64,000 nt of DNA, taken from the NCBI RefSeq assembly GCF_016595235.1, contig NZ_JAENHL010000007.1, positions 2,054,043 to 2,118,042 on the forward strand, read 5' to 3'. Of the stretch, positions 1 through 9,075 are shown one piece after another. The position numbers and the translations under genes were made by a program. The stretch's first letter is position 1. The number at the start of each line of letters is the position of its first letter. The notes under the pieces were generated by a model. It did not search any database. It was not told where the DNA came from and worked only from the letters and a program-made list of their open reading frames with translations. This DNA is from Taklimakanibacter albus. GTDB lineage: Bacteria > Pseudomonadota > Alphaproteobacteria > Rhizobiales > Aestuariivirgaceae.

Positions 1-35
1 CGGCCACCCTCTCCCATCCTTCGGACGGGAGAGGG
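1..35. repeat. Rhizobial-type palindromic repeat, partial at window edge
   Basis: A nine-base stem (CCCTCTCCC at 7-15, GGGAGAGGG at 27-35) closes an 11-base loop. The same arms with a different loop recur in inverted orientation at 9172-9213, so this is a dispersed element rather than a one-off hairpin. It lies just upstream of the first permease gene and probably separates it from an upstream gene outside the window, where I would expect the binding protein of this importer. Confidence 0.6.
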
Positions 36-66
36 AGAAAACTGGAGATATGAGCGCGTTTCCGAC

Positions 67-951
67 ATGACCGCATTACAAAGCCAGAAGCTCAAGCCCT
101 ATCTCTATGTACTGCCGCTGATCCTGCTGCTGGCTTTCGTCTTCGGCTATCCCTTGCTGCGCATCTTCGAATTCAGCTTCAAACTGGTGCGTGGCATCGA
201 CGGGCCGTGGATCGGCCTGCGCAATTACGAATTGATCCTTGGCCAGTCGCTGTTCTGGGAATCGGTGCTGCATAATATCCAGCTCCTGCTGGCGATCCCG
301 GCGATGGTGGTGATCTCGCTCCTCATCTCCATCCTGCTCTATGAGCGCATCACCGGCTGGAAGCTCTACCGCATCATCGTCTTCGTGCCCTTCGTGCTCG
401 CCATCCCGATCATCGCGGTGGTGATGAAGCGCATGTTCCAGTTTTCCGGACCCGTCAACGAGGTGCTGCGCTGGCTGAGCCTCGATTTTCTGGCGCTCGA
501 CTGGATCGGCTCCTCCGACGTGGCGTTGTGGACAGTGATGATCCTGATCGTCTGGCGCGAATCGGCGCTCGGCATCATCCTGTTCCTCGCCCGGCTTCTG
601 AGCCTCGATGAATCGATGCTGGAGGCGGCACGCCTCGAAGGCGCCAATTGGTGGCAGCGCGTCTGGCACATCATCCTGCCGCAGATGCGCGGCGTCATCG
701 AATTTTATGTCGTGGTCTCGGTCATCACCATTCTCGCCGCCGTGTTCTCTTATGTCTATGTGGTGGGCGGCGGCCGCGGCGGGCCGGGCACCGCTACCAT
801 GGTCATCGAATTCTACATCTTCAATGCCTTGATCCGCACCAGCCTGCCCGGCATCGCGGCGGCCGCCTCCGTACTGCTGTTCCTGGTCTCGGTGCTGCTC
901 ATCTTCCCGATGTTCCGCGCCCGCCGCCGGGTTCGGGAAGAGGAGGCATGA
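67..951 (+). CDS. Sugar ABC transporter permease, MalF/UgpA type
   Basis: One of two inner-membrane subunits of a carbohydrate ABC importer (CUT1 family). The 294-residue protein has six evident hydrophobic segments, starting about residue 14 and ending about 283. The cytoplasmic EAA loop that contacts the ATPase is at about residues 186-206 (EAARLEGAN then ILPQ). Length is normal for a MalF-like protein without the large periplasmic insertion. The stop overlaps the start of the next permease (ATGA), so the two are translationally coupled. The substrate cannot be read from sequence; the epimerase downstream argues for an aldose. The binding protein is not in the window. Confidence 0.9.
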   Translation: MTALQSQKLKPYLYVLPLILLLAFVFGYPLLRIFEFSFKLVRGIDGPWIGLRNYELILGQSLFWESVLHNIQLLLAIPAMVVISLLISILLYERITGWKLYRIIVFVPFVLAIPIIAVVMKRMFQFSGPVNEVLRWLSLDFLALDWIGSSDVALWTVMILIVWRESALGIILFLARLLSLDESMLEAARLEGANWWQRVWHIILPQMRGVIEFYVVVSVITILAAVFSYVYVVGGGRGGPGTATMVIEFYIFNALIRTSLPGIAAAASVLLFLVSVLLIFPMFRARRRVREEEA

Positions 952-1817
952 CGATGTCCGAGATCGCCACCCAAGACAGAAGACGCCGCGCCCGCGCGCA
1001 GACCGCCCTCGGCGATGCGCTCAAGCAGGGTGTCCTCCTTATCGCCTCCTTCGTCGCTCTGGTGCCGACCTTCTACATGATCATGACGGCACTCAAGAGC
1101 GAGGAGGAATATGCGATCGACAAGCTCGGCCTGCCCGACGCGCCGATCCTCGACAATTTCCGCGCCGTGCTCGTCGACAGCCCGTTTCTCGCCTGGATGC
1201 TCAACAGCTTCATCCTGGTGGTGGGGTCGGTCGCGCTCAGCATCGTGGTCTCCTGCCTCGCCGCCTATGCCATCGCGCGGATGGAGTTCAAGGGCCGCGA
1301 GACGCTCCTGGCGCTCAGCACCTCGCTGATGGCGGTGCCGCCGGTGGTCATGATCGTGCCGCTCTTCGTGCTCTATACCCAGCTCGACCTGATCAGCACC
1401 TATCAGGGCGCCATCATCATCTATGCCGGCCTGATCACGCCGTTCTCGGTCTATCTGCTCACCACCTTCTTCCGCACCGTGCCGAAGGAATTGTTCGAAT
1501 CGGCGAAACTCGACGGTGCCGGCGACCTTTTGATCCTGTGGAAGATCGTGCTGCCTTTGTCGCTGCCGGCATTGGTGACCCTGGTTGTGGTGAACTCGCT
1601 TTATGTCTGGAATGACCTCTTGATCGCCATTATCTTTCTGCAGGAAGATGCCAAGCGGACGCTGATGGCCGGCATCAGCGTCTTCCAGGGCCGCTACAAC
1701 AACCAGGTGCCCTTGACCATGGCCGGCATGGTGATCGCCAGCGCCCCGATGTTCATTCTCTATATCGCCTTCCAGAAGCATTTCATCCGAGGCCTCATGG
1801 CGGGCGCCATCAAATGA
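948..1817 (+). CDS. Sugar ABC transporter permease, MalG/UgpE type
   Basis: Second membrane subunit of the same CUT1 importer, 289 residues. I start it at the ATG at 948, which overlaps the TGA of the upstream permease; the open frame extends further upstream but only as antiphase sequence inside that gene. A basic N-terminus (RRRRARAQ, residues 11-18) precedes the first membrane segment at about 25-47. The EAA loop is at about 184-205 (ESAKLDGAG then VLPL). The stop overlaps the next start (ATGA at 1814), giving a three-gene coupled operon. The ATPase partner may be the UgpC/MalK-like gene at 11768-12856. Confidence 0.9.
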   Translation: MTMSEIATQDRRRRARAQTALGDALKQGVLLIASFVALVPTFYMIMTALKSEEEYAIDKLGLPDAPILDNFRAVLVDSPFLAWMLNSFILVVGSVALSIVVSCLAAYAIARMEFKGRETLLALSTSLMAVPPVVMIVPLFVLYTQLDLISTYQGAIIIYAGLITPFSVYLLTTFFRTVPKELFESAKLDGAGDLLILWKIVLPLSLPALVTLVVVNSLYVWNDLLIAIIFLQEDAKRTLMAGISVFQGRYNNQVPLTMAGMVIASAPMFILYIAFQKHFIRGLMAGAIK

Positions 1818-2812
1818 TCATCCTCGAAAGCGCCGAACTCCAGGTCGCGGTCAGCTGCCAAGTCGGCGGCAGCATCACCCGCATGACCGTCAAGGAGAGC
1901 GGCCTCGATGTGCTGGGTGAAGTCCCCTGGCCGGTGACGGATGAGCCGATCGCCAGTGGCGCGGCGCGCGATGAGCCCGAATTCCTGACCCGCTTCACGG
2001 GCGGCTGGCCCCTGCTCTTTCCCAATGCCGGCGATGCCTGCGATTTCGACGGAGCATTCCACGGCTTTCATGGCGAAGGCGCAGTCACGCCCTGGGATGT
2101 GGTGGCGCGCGCCGCCGACCGGATCGTTCTTTCGCGGCATTTCGACATCGTGCCGGTGACGATGCGGCGTGAAATGCGCCTCGAAGGCGATCTCCTGATC
2201 ATGACCGAGCATCTCCAGATGACCGGCGCCCGGCCGATCGAGGTGATGTGGGGCCATCATCCAACCTTAGGATCGGATCTCCTCGCCGCACCGATCGAGA
2301 TCACCTCGGGCGCCCGTAAAGCGCGGGTCTGCACCAGCCATGATCTCGCCAGCAATCCCTTGGCGCTCGGCGCCGAGGGCCAATGGCCGATCGTTCCCGG
2401 CAAGACCGGCCCCTTCGATCTGAGCCGGCCGCGGGAGCCGATGGCGAGCCTCGCCTATCTCACGGATTTCGATGACGACGCGTGGATCGCGGCGCGCCGC
2501 CTCGACAACAAGGTGGCCGTCGCTTTGTCCTGGGACGAGAAACTCTTTCCCTGCGCCTGGCTCTGGTACGAGCTCGCCGGCAACCCGGATGCGCCCTGGC
2601 TCAACCGTACCCGCCTCATCGGCATCGAGCCCAACACGACCTGGCCGGCCTGGGGCCTCGCCAAGGCGAAACAGGCGGGCGGCACGCTGCTCACGCTCAA
2701 CCCGGGCGACGAGCTCGCCACGACGCTGCGTTTCCAGGCCTTTACGCCAACGGGCCCCATCACTGCTCTCGACGGCGAAGGCCGCGCGTTGCCGGTGCGC
2801 ATTGCAAGATGA
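1814..2812 (+). CDS. Aldose 1-epimerase-like mutarotase
   Basis: A 332-residue protein of the galactose mutarotase-like superfamily, which interconverts alpha and beta anomers of aldoses in the cytoplasm. Supporting motifs are GFHGEGAVTPW at about residue 81, WGHHPTLG at about 150 and IGIEPNTTWPAWG near the C-terminus. It is coupled to the upstream permease, consistent with processing the imported sugar. Its last 29 or so codons are duplicated in diverged form at 9076-9162, beyond the efflux and FabF genes, suggesting that the gene's 3' end was a recombination site. The exact sugar is unknown. Confidence 0.82.
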   Translation: MIILESAELQVAVSCQVGGSITRMTVKESGLDVLGEVPWPVTDEPIASGAARDEPEFLTRFTGGWPLLFPNAGDACDFDGAFHGFHGEGAVTPWDVVARAADRIVLSRHFDIVPVTMRREMRLEGDLLIMTEHLQMTGARPIEVMWGHHPTLGSDLLAAPIEITSGARKARVCTSHDLASNPLALGAEGQWPIVPGKTGPFDLSRPREPMASLAYLTDFDDDAWIAARRLDNKVAVALSWDEKLFPCAWLWYELAGNPDAPWLNRTRLIGIEPNTTWPAWGLAKAKQAGGTLLTLNPGDELATTLRFQAFTPTGPITALDGEGRALPVRIAR

Positions 2813-2863
2813 GCGTGGCGCCCGCCTTTGTCTTTCTATCTCGGGCGAGGCAGGGCCTTGCAA

Positions 2864-5800
2864 TCACGCAACTGCTCGCAGTCCCGGTGTCTCCGTCGAA
2901 ACCTCACGGATATCACCCGCAACCGGCTTGATCCGGAACCAAGCGGCATAGAGCGCGGGAAGGAAAAGGAGAATCAGCACCGTGCCGACGGCAGTACCAC
3001 CGATCAGCGTATAGGCCATCGATCCCCAGAAGACGGAGTGTGTGAGAGGGATGAAGGCCAGCACGGCGGCAAGTGCCGTCAGGACCACAGGCCTCGTGCG
3101 TTGCACTGTTGCTTCAATGACGGCGTGATAACCGTCGAGGCCGGCACTACGGTTCTCCTTGATCTGTTCAGTCAGGATCAACGTATTGCGCATCAGGATG
3201 CCGGCCAGTCCGATCAGGCCCAGAATGGCGTTGAACCCGAAGGGCTGATTAAAGGCGAGCAGCATCGGCACGACGCCGACGAGCCCGAGCGGTGCCGTCA
3301 GCAGCACCATGAACATCATCGAGAAGGATCGCACCTGCAGCATGATGACGATCAGCGTGGCGGCGATCATGGCCGGGAAGACCTTGCCCAGCGCCACGTT
3401 GGCCTTGGCAGCCTCCTCGATCGACCCGCCCATGTCGATACGATAGCCGACGGGAAGGGATGCGATCAGCGGCTGAAGCGCCGTCATGATCTCTTTGGAG
3501 ACCTCAGGAGGCTGGGTCGCCTCGTTGATGTCGGAACGGATCGTGATGACAGGCGTGCGATCGCGGCGCTTCAGGATCGGCTCTTCCAGTCGGATTTCCG
3601 AATGACCGATCTGGTCAAGCGGAACCTGGCGACCATCACGGCTCATCAGCGAAAAATCCGCCAGACGCGCCGGATCGAGCCGCTCGCCGCCGGCGCTACG
3701 CGCCACGATGGGGACATTGCGGATGTCCTCGCGGACTTCCGTGACGGCGATGCCCGTGAGGAGAAACTGGAGCTGCTGGCCCACCTCCGCCGGCGAGAGG
3801 CCGATGAGATTCAACCGATCCTGATCCGGAACGAAGCGAAGCACTGGGGTGCGATTGCCCCAGTCGCGGTTGGCCTGGCGCACGTCGGGAATGCCCCGCA
3901 TGATGTCGAGGGCCTTTTCGGAAATACTGTAGAGTTGCGCCGGATCAGGTCCCATGACCCGGAACTCGACCGGGAACGGCGTGTAGGGTCCGAAGACGAG
4001 CTGCGTGACGCGGATATAGGCCTCGGGTGCAAGCCCCTGTGCCACCGCCTCCCGGAGCCGGTGCTTCAATGCCTCGCGCGCCCCGGTGTCCGGAGTCAGT
4101 ACGACGATCTTGGCGAAGGCAGGGTCAGGCAATTCCGGCGCCATCGCGAAGAAAAAGCGCGGAGCGCCCTGCCCGACATAGCTCGTGACGATCCTGGCCT
4201 CGGGCTGGCTGTCCAGCCAGTGTTCGAGCTTCTCGACCGTGGCGGTCGTCGTCTCGATGCTGGCGCCTTCCGGCAGGCGAACCTCCACCAGCACTTCGGG
4301 GCGGTCGGATGTCGGGAAGAACTGCTGTTTGATGGCGCCCGTGCCGATAACGGAAAGCACGAAGGCGATGGCGACGACAGCGCAGGTTACGAACTTGTGG
4401 CGAACGGCAAAGGTGATAAGCCGGCGCAGGCGCCGATAGTTCGGTGTGTCGTAGATCGCGTGATGACCACCCGCGATCGGTTTGATCGCGGGCAGCATCT
4501 TCACGCCGAGATAGGGCGTGAAGACCACCGCGACGATCCAGGAGACGATGAGGGCGAAGCCCACGACCCAGAAGATGTTGCCGGCATATTCGCCGGCGGT
4601 CGAACGCGCGAAGCCCACCGGCAGGAAGCCGGCGATCGTCACGAGCGTTCCGGAGAGCATCGGCGCCGCAGTGTGGCTCCACGCATAAGCGGCCGCCTTG
4701 ATGCGATCCAGGCCTTCTTCCATCTTCACCACCATCACCTCGATGGCGATGATGGCGTCGTCCACCAGCAGACCGAGCGCCAGGATCAGGGCGCCGAGCG
4801 TGATACGGTCAAAGAACCGGCCGGTCTCCAGCATGATGAGGAAGACGACGGCGAGCGTCAGGGGAACAGCCGCCGCGACCACGATGCCGACGCGCCAGCC
4901 GAGACTGAGCAGGCTCACCAGCAGCACGACGCCGAGCGCCATCGCGAACTTCATCATGAATTCGTCGACCGCCGAGGTGATGTTGACGGCCTGGTCGGTC
5001 ACCTTGTCGAGCGTCATGCCGAGCGGCAGTGTCTGCGCGATAGCCGCCGTCCTGTCCTCCAGCGCCTTGCCGAGCGCCAGACCATCCCAGCCTTCCTGCA
5101 TGACGGCCGCGAGCATGATGGTGGGCTCGCCCTGACGCCGGATGAGGTATGTGGGAGGGTCTTCGTAGCCGCGACGCACCTCGGCGATGTCGGAGAGCTT
5201 CAGCGTCCGCCCCGCAGCGACAATCGGCGTGTCGGCGATGGCCTGGATGCTGTCATAAGCGCCGTCGATGCGGATGAAGACCCGCGGCCCCTTTGTGTCG
5301 ACCGAGCCTGCCGGCGTCACGGTGTTCTGCCGCTGCAAGGCGGCGACGATATCTTGTGCCGACACACCCAACGTCGCGAGCCTTGCATAGGAAAACTCGA
5401 CGAAGATCTGTTCGGGTCGTTCACCAAGAATGTTGATCTTCTTGACGCCAGGCACGTGCAGGAGGTCCTGGCGAATCGCCTCGGCCTGCCGGACCAACTC
5501 ACGCATCGGCATGCCCTTGGCCTTGAGCGCATAGAGAGCGAAGCTGACGTCCGAATATTCGTCGTTGACGAAGGGGCCGAAGACACCGCTGGGCAGGTTG
5601 CGGGATTCATCCCCGAGCTTCTTACGAGCTTGGTAGAACTCCTCCTGCACGACAGATGGCGGCGTGCTGTCCTTCAGCGTGACCGTCATATACGCATAGC
5701 CCGGCCGCGTGGTCGTCTCCACCCGGTCGTACCAGGTCAGCTCCTGCAGCCGCTTCTCCAGAGGTTCGGCAACGAGGTCCTGCATCTCGCGCGCCGTGGC

Positions 5801-5965
5801 ACCCGGCCATGCCGTCGTGACCGTCAGGGTCTTGATGGTGAAGTTTGGATCCTCCGCCCGCCCGAGCATGACGAAAGCGTAGGCACCGGCGGCCACCAGC
5901 AGGAGGATAAAGAAGAGGGTGACGGCGCGTTCGCGAACGGCGATTGCGGAAAGATTGAGGTTCAT
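2864..5965 (-). CDS. RND-family efflux pump, inner membrane transporter
   Basis: A 1033-residue proton-driven exporter of the AcrB/HAE1 class. It has the N-terminal membrane helix (residues 12-34), two large periplasmic porter regions, and the proton-relay pair D402-D403 in LLVDDAIIAIE of TM4. Two clusters of membrane helices near 335-540 and 855-1015 match the duplicated RND fold. It is the second gene of an adaptor-transporter operon (adaptor stop at 5968, start here at 5965). No outer-membrane TolC-type gene is adjacent, so it would borrow one. Substrates unknown. A 1064-codon antisense reading frame here is a GC-composition shadow. Confidence 0.95.
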   Translation of the reverse strand: MNLNLSAIAVRERAVTLFFILLLVAAGAYAFVMLGRAEDPNFTIKTLTVTTAWPGATAREMQDLVAEPLEKRLQELTWYDRVETTTRPGYAYMTVTLKDSTPPSVVQEEFYQARKKLGDESRNLPSGVFGPFVNDEYSDVSFALYALKAKGMPMRELVRQAEAIRQDLLHVPGVKKINILGERPEQIFVEFSYARLATLGVSAQDIVAALQRQNTVTPAGSVDTKGPRVFIRIDGAYDSIQAIADTPIVAAGRTLKLSDIAEVRRGYEDPPTYLIRRQGEPTIMLAAVMQEGWDGLALGKALEDRTAAIAQTLPLGMTLDKVTDQAVNITSAVDEFMMKFAMALGVVLLVSLLSLGWRVGIVVAAAVPLTLAVVFLIMLETGRFFDRITLGALILALGLLVDDAIIAIEVMVVKMEEGLDRIKAAAYAWSHTAAPMLSGTLVTIAGFLPVGFARSTAGEYAGNIFWVVGFALIVSWIVAVVFTPYLGVKMLPAIKPIAGGHHAIYDTPNYRRLRRLITFAVRHKFVTCAVVAIAFVLSVIGTGAIKQQFFPTSDRPEVLVEVRLPEGASIETTTATVEKLEHWLDSQPEARIVTSYVGQGAPRFFFAMAPELPDPAFAKIVVLTPDTGAREALKHRLREAVAQGLAPEAYIRVTQLVFGPYTPFPVEFRVMGPDPAQLYSISEKALDIMRGIPDVRQANRDWGNRTPVLRFVPDQDRLNLIGLSPAEVGQQLQFLLTGIAVTEVREDIRNVPIVARSAGGERLDPARLADFSLMSRDGRQVPLDQIGHSEIRLEEPILKRRDRTPVITIRSDINEATQPPEVSKEIMTALQPLIASLPVGYRIDMGGSIEEAAKANVALGKVFPAMIAATLIVIMLQVRSFSMMFMVLLTAPLGLVGVVPMLLAFNQPFGFNAILGLIGLAGILMRNTLILTEQIKENRSAGLDGYHAVIEATVQRTRPVVLTALAAVLAFIPLTHSVFWGSMAYTLIGGTAVGTVLILLFLPALYAAWFRIKPVAGDIREVSTETPGLRAVA

Positions 5966-5967
5966 CG

Positions 5968-7074
5968 TCAGCCCCCGCTTTCGGATGCAGTCCTGACACG
6001 AGCGCCCTCCTGCAGGAGATGAGCGCCGAGCGAGACAATCGGATCGCTGGAGTTCAGTCCGGAGATCACAGCGGCTTCGCCGCTCACGCGAATGAGTTTG
6101 ACGGGCAGAAAGCGTACGGTCGAGTTGGCGCTATCCAAGACCCAGACGCCGGTCCTCTCGCCGTCATCGAGCAGGGCTCCGAGCGGCACCTGGACTTCCG
6201 GCTGGCGGGCCTGGCTTGCTAGCCGAATGGTTACCGTTGCGCCAAGCGGCGCTGCCGCGGCCTCACCGTCGAGCACATAACGGGCCTCATAGGTACGCGT
6301 CTGGGCATCGGCGGAGTTCGATAATTGCCGGAGATGTGCCGTATAGCGGTGTCCATCGCCACCATACAGGCTGGCCTCGGCCGCCGACCCGATCGCCGGC
6401 CGGATTGTTTCGGGAAGCGCCACCACCGCTTCGCGCGGGCCGGCCTGGGCAACCCGGACCACTGTCTGGCCGGAGGCGACGACCTGCCCCGGCTCGCCCA
6501 GCGTTTCAATCACCGTTCCATCCGCGTCCGCCAACAGGACCGCGTAGGTCGCCTCGTTCTCGGCGACCCGTGCCTCGGCGTCGGCGGCGGCAAATTGTGC
6601 CTTGGCCGTAGCCAACGCGGCCTTCGCCTGCTCGTAGCGCTGCCGTGGAACCCAGCCACCCTCGAGCAACTTTGAATATCGCCGTTCATCCGGTTCCGTC
6701 TGAACGACGAGGGCGCGCGCTGCGGCAACGGCGTTGCGCTTCGCCGTGAGCGCAAAGCGCAGGTCGGTATCGTCGATCCGCATCAACGGCTGGCCGGCTC
6801 TGACCACCTGACCGGCGTCCACGAGCCGCTCCATGATCTTGCCCGGTATGCGAAAGCCGAGATTACTCTCAACCTTAGCCCCGATGAGGCCAGTGAAGCC
6901 GCGTTCGGACCCGATCACCGGCTGTGGCGTCACCAATCTGACGATCGGCGGTTCCTGCCGCGGGTCGCTCACGGCAGAGGCTTCCTGGGCGGGAACGATA
7001 AGGGGGGCGAATGCCGCCGCCGCTGACATCGCGATCAGAACGCCCCCGAGCACAATAACGGTCCTCTTTTTCAT
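5968..7074 (-). CDS. RND efflux periplasmic adaptor subunit (membrane fusion protein)
   Basis: A 368-residue HlyD/AcrA-type adaptor that bridges the RND transporter and an outer-membrane channel. The N-terminus is basic (MKKR) followed by a hydrophobic signal or anchor segment at 7-28. A lipoyl half-motif (GFRIPGKIMERLVDAGQVV) begins at about residue 73, a helical hairpin rich in Ala, Lys and Glu occupies about 107-170, and beta-barrel sequence follows. No lipobox cysteine is seen. It is first in the pump operon and faces the TetR gene across an 85-base region with two palindromic operators. Confidence 0.92.
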   Translation of the reverse strand: MKKRTVIVLGGVLIAMSAAAAFAPLIVPAQEASAVSDPRQEPPIVRLVTPQPVIGSERGFTGLIGAKVESNLGFRIPGKIMERLVDAGQVVRAGQPLMRIDDTDLRFALTAKRNAVAAARALVVQTEPDERRYSKLLEGGWVPRQRYEQAKAALATAKAQFAAADAEARVAENEATYAVLLADADGTVIETLGEPGQVVASGQTVVRVAQAGPREAVVALPETIRPAIGSAAEASLYGGDGHRYTAHLRQLSNSADAQTRTYEARYVLDGEAAAAPLGATVTIRLASQARQPEVQVPLGALLDDGERTGVWVLDSANSTVRFLPVKLIRVSGEAAVISGLNSSDPIVSLGAHLLQEGARVRTASESGG

Positions 7075-7092
7075 GCTCGTCGCCTCTCAAAA

Positions 7093-7144
7093 ATAGATTG
7101 CGTTCGACATCTATTTAACTTATATAGATTACGAACACAATCTA
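7093..7144. promoter_or_regulatory. Two palindromic operators between divergent adaptor and tetR genes
   Basis: Box 1 (7093-7114) has arms ATAGAT and ATCTAT; box 2 (7125-7144) has arms TAGATT and AATCTA. In addition AGATTGCGTTCG at 7095-7106 is an almost exact inverted match (11 of 12) to CGAACACAATCT at 7132-7143, so the two boxes are related. The region is markedly AT-rich against its surroundings. Placement between divergent start codons fits a TetR repressor controlling both the pump and itself. That the TetR at 7160 binds here is inference. Confidence 0.7.
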
Positions 7145-7159
7145 AAAAGGAAACTGACG

Positions 7160-7765
7160 ATGCGGGTGAGTCGCATTCAGGCCGCGGAGAACCGCGAAAC
7201 CGTGATCAATGTGGCAAGCCGCCTCTTTCGGGAGCACGGCTTCGACGGCATCGGCCTGAAGGATGTGATGGAAGGTGCCGGATTCACCCAGGGCGCCTTT
7301 TACAAGCAATTCGCGTCAAAGGACGACTTGGCGGCACAGGCGTCCAGGCGGGCGATGGAAAGCGCCTTCTACCGGTGGTCAGCCGCTGCCGAGGCCAATC
7401 CGAAAGATCCCCTTCGCGCGGTGATCGCGTTCTATCTCAGCATGGAGCATCGCGCAGAAAGGATGGACGGCTGCCCGGTCGTTGCGCTCGGCTCCGATGT
7501 TGCGAGGCAGGGCGCCGACGTGAGAGCGTCCTTCGAAGCCGGGATCAGGGAGTATCTCAAGATGCTCGGCAGTTGGATTGGCGAGGCCGACGGCGAGGAG
7601 CCCGGCGGCAAGACTATGGCGATTCTCTCGACAATGGTCGGTGCGGTGCTCCTCTCGCGGGCCGTCAATGACGAGCGGCTTTCGAAGCGGTTCCTGCAAG
7701 CAGCCGCCGAGAGCGTGCTGACGGTGTCACCTGCGGGCGATGCCCAGAAAGGACCGCACCAGTGA
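7160..7765 (+). CDS. TetR family transcriptional regulator
   Basis: A 201-residue repressor-type regulator. The N-terminal helix-turn-helix region (about residues 9-55) contains the family signature FREHGFDGIGLKDVMEGAGF followed by FYKQFASKDDL. The remainder is an all-helical ligand-binding domain with a TetR_C-type CPVVALGSD segment. It diverges from the RND adaptor gene and is followed 26 bases later by the fabF-like gene in the same direction. It probably represses the pump, and possibly the synthase, until a pump substrate binds. The ligand cannot be predicted. Confidence 0.92.
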   Translation: MRVSRIQAAENRETVINVASRLFREHGFDGIGLKDVMEGAGFTQGAFYKQFASKDDLAAQASRRAMESAFYRWSAAAEANPKDPLRAVIAFYLSMEHRAERMDGCPVVALGSDVARQGADVRASFEAGIREYLKMLGSWIGEADGEEPGGKTMAILSTMVGAVLLSRAVNDERLSKRFLQAAAESVLTVSPAGDAQKGPHQ

Positions 7766-7791
7766 GCATATCCAGATCGATAGGACGATAG

Positions 7792-9072
7792 ATGCGACGG
7801 ATTGTTGTAACAGGCATGGGTGCGGTCACGCCCCTCGCCGCCGATGTCGAAACGTCTTGGTCGCGTCTCCTGGCCGGTTGTTCGGGCATCCGAAGGCTTC
7901 CGGACGACGTGGTGAGAGATCTGCCGGCTAAGATCGGCGGGGTCGTACCCTCCCTCGAAGAAGACGATGCTGGCTTCGATCCAATGACCGTCTTTGCGCA
8001 GAAGGATCAACGCAAGGTAGACCGGTTTATCCTCTTCGGGCTTGCCGCCGCACGAGAGGCACTCGCTCAGGCGAAGTGGAACCCTGTTTCGGAAGCGGAC
8101 AGCTTACGCACAGCAACGGTCGTCGCTTCGGGCGTTGGCGGTTTTCCCGCCATCACCGAGGCGGTGCGCACGGTCGACCAGCGCGGCGTCCGGCGCCTGT
8201 CGCCGTTTACGATACCGTCCTTTTTGGTGAATCTCGCGGCGGGTCATATCTCGATCCGACATAAATTCAAAGGCCCACTCGGCGCGCCGGTGACGGCGTG
8301 CGCGGCCGGCATCCAAGCGATCGGCGATGCGGCTCGTCTTATCCGCGCAAACGAAGCAGATATCGCCGTGTGCGGTGGGACAGAAGCATGTATGAACACA
8401 GTCAGTCTCGGTGGCTTTGCTGCCGCACGCTCTCTTTCCGCCGGCTTCAATGACGCACCAGCTCGAGCATCACGGCCTTTCGATGTCTCACGGGACGGTT
8501 TCGTCATGGGTGAAGGAGCCGGTATCCTGGTTATCGAGGAATTGAGCCACGCGCTCACGCGCGGTGCGAAACCGGTCGCCGAGCTTGTAGGCTACGGCAC
8601 GACCGCGGATGCTCACCACGTCACGTCCGGTCCCGAGGACGGCGATGGCGCGCGGCGGGCCATGCAGATCGCGATTGCCCGAGCGGGGATTTCGCCGCGC
8701 GAGGTTCGTCACCTCAACGCGCATGCGACCTCTACGCTGGTAGGCGATCTGGGGGAGATCGAAGCGATTAAGAGCGTGTTCGGTCGCGAATTCGCGATAG
8801 CTGTCAGCGCGACGAAATCGGCCACAGGACATCTGCTCGGCGCCGCCGGCGGGCTTGGTGCCATCTTTGCGATCCTGGCGCTTAAGGACCAGGTGGCGCC
8901 GCCGACACTCAATTTGAGCGCGCCCGATCCGGCCGGCGATGGGATTGACTTCGTCGCAGGTCAAGCCCGGCCGATGGCGATGGACTACGCAATTTCCAAT
9001 GGTTTCGGCTTCGGAGGAGTCAACGCCAGCGTTTTGTTCCGACGTTGGACGGACGAATCGGTCGGCTCATGA
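7792..9072 (+). CDS. Beta-ketoacyl-ACP synthase II (FabF-type), extra copy
   Basis: A 426-residue condensing enzyme that elongates acyl-ACP with malonyl-ACP. The Cys-His-His triad is visible: C170 in VTACAAG, H311 in NAHATST and H347 in GHLLGAAG, with the conserved K342. Length is normal for FabF. Unlike the housekeeping gene it is not beside acpP, fabG or mltG; it sits after tetR in a block with an RND pump. That suggests a specialised role: fatty-acid remodelling, or a spare target for a synthase inhibitor. Its bases look less GC-rich than the flanking sugar genes, in keeping with transfer. Confidence 0.9.
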   Translation: MRRIVVTGMGAVTPLAADVETSWSRLLAGCSGIRRLPDDVVRDLPAKIGGVVPSLEEDDAGFDPMTVFAQKDQRKVDRFILFGLAAAREALAQAKWNPVSEADSLRTATVVASGVGGFPAITEAVRTVDQRGVRRLSPFTIPSFLVNLAAGHISIRHKFKGPLGAPVTACAAGIQAIGDAARLIRANEADIAVCGGTEACMNTVSLGGFAAARSLSAGFNDAPARASRPFDVSRDGFVMGEGAGILVIEELSHALTRGAKPVAELVGYGTTADAHHVTSGPEDGDGARRAMQIAIARAGISPREVRHLNAHATSTLVGDLGEIEAIKSVFGREFAIAVSATKSATGHLLGAAGGLGAIFAILALKDQVAPPTLNLSAPDPAGDGIDFVAGQARPMAMDYAISNGFGFGGVNASVLFRRWTDESVGS

Positions 9073-9075
9073 CTA

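Noticed and set aside
648-947. Upstream extension of the MalG-type permease frame
   Set aside because: The extension lies inside the preceding permease gene in another frame and is not hydrophobic; the ATG at 948 with ATGA overlap is the natural start.
2828-6022. Open frame of 1064 codons on the plus strand
   Set aside because: It lies exactly antisense to the RND transporter, whose motifs are unmistakable. The antisense product is Arg/His/Asp-rich with no family features, as expected for GC-rich shadow frames.
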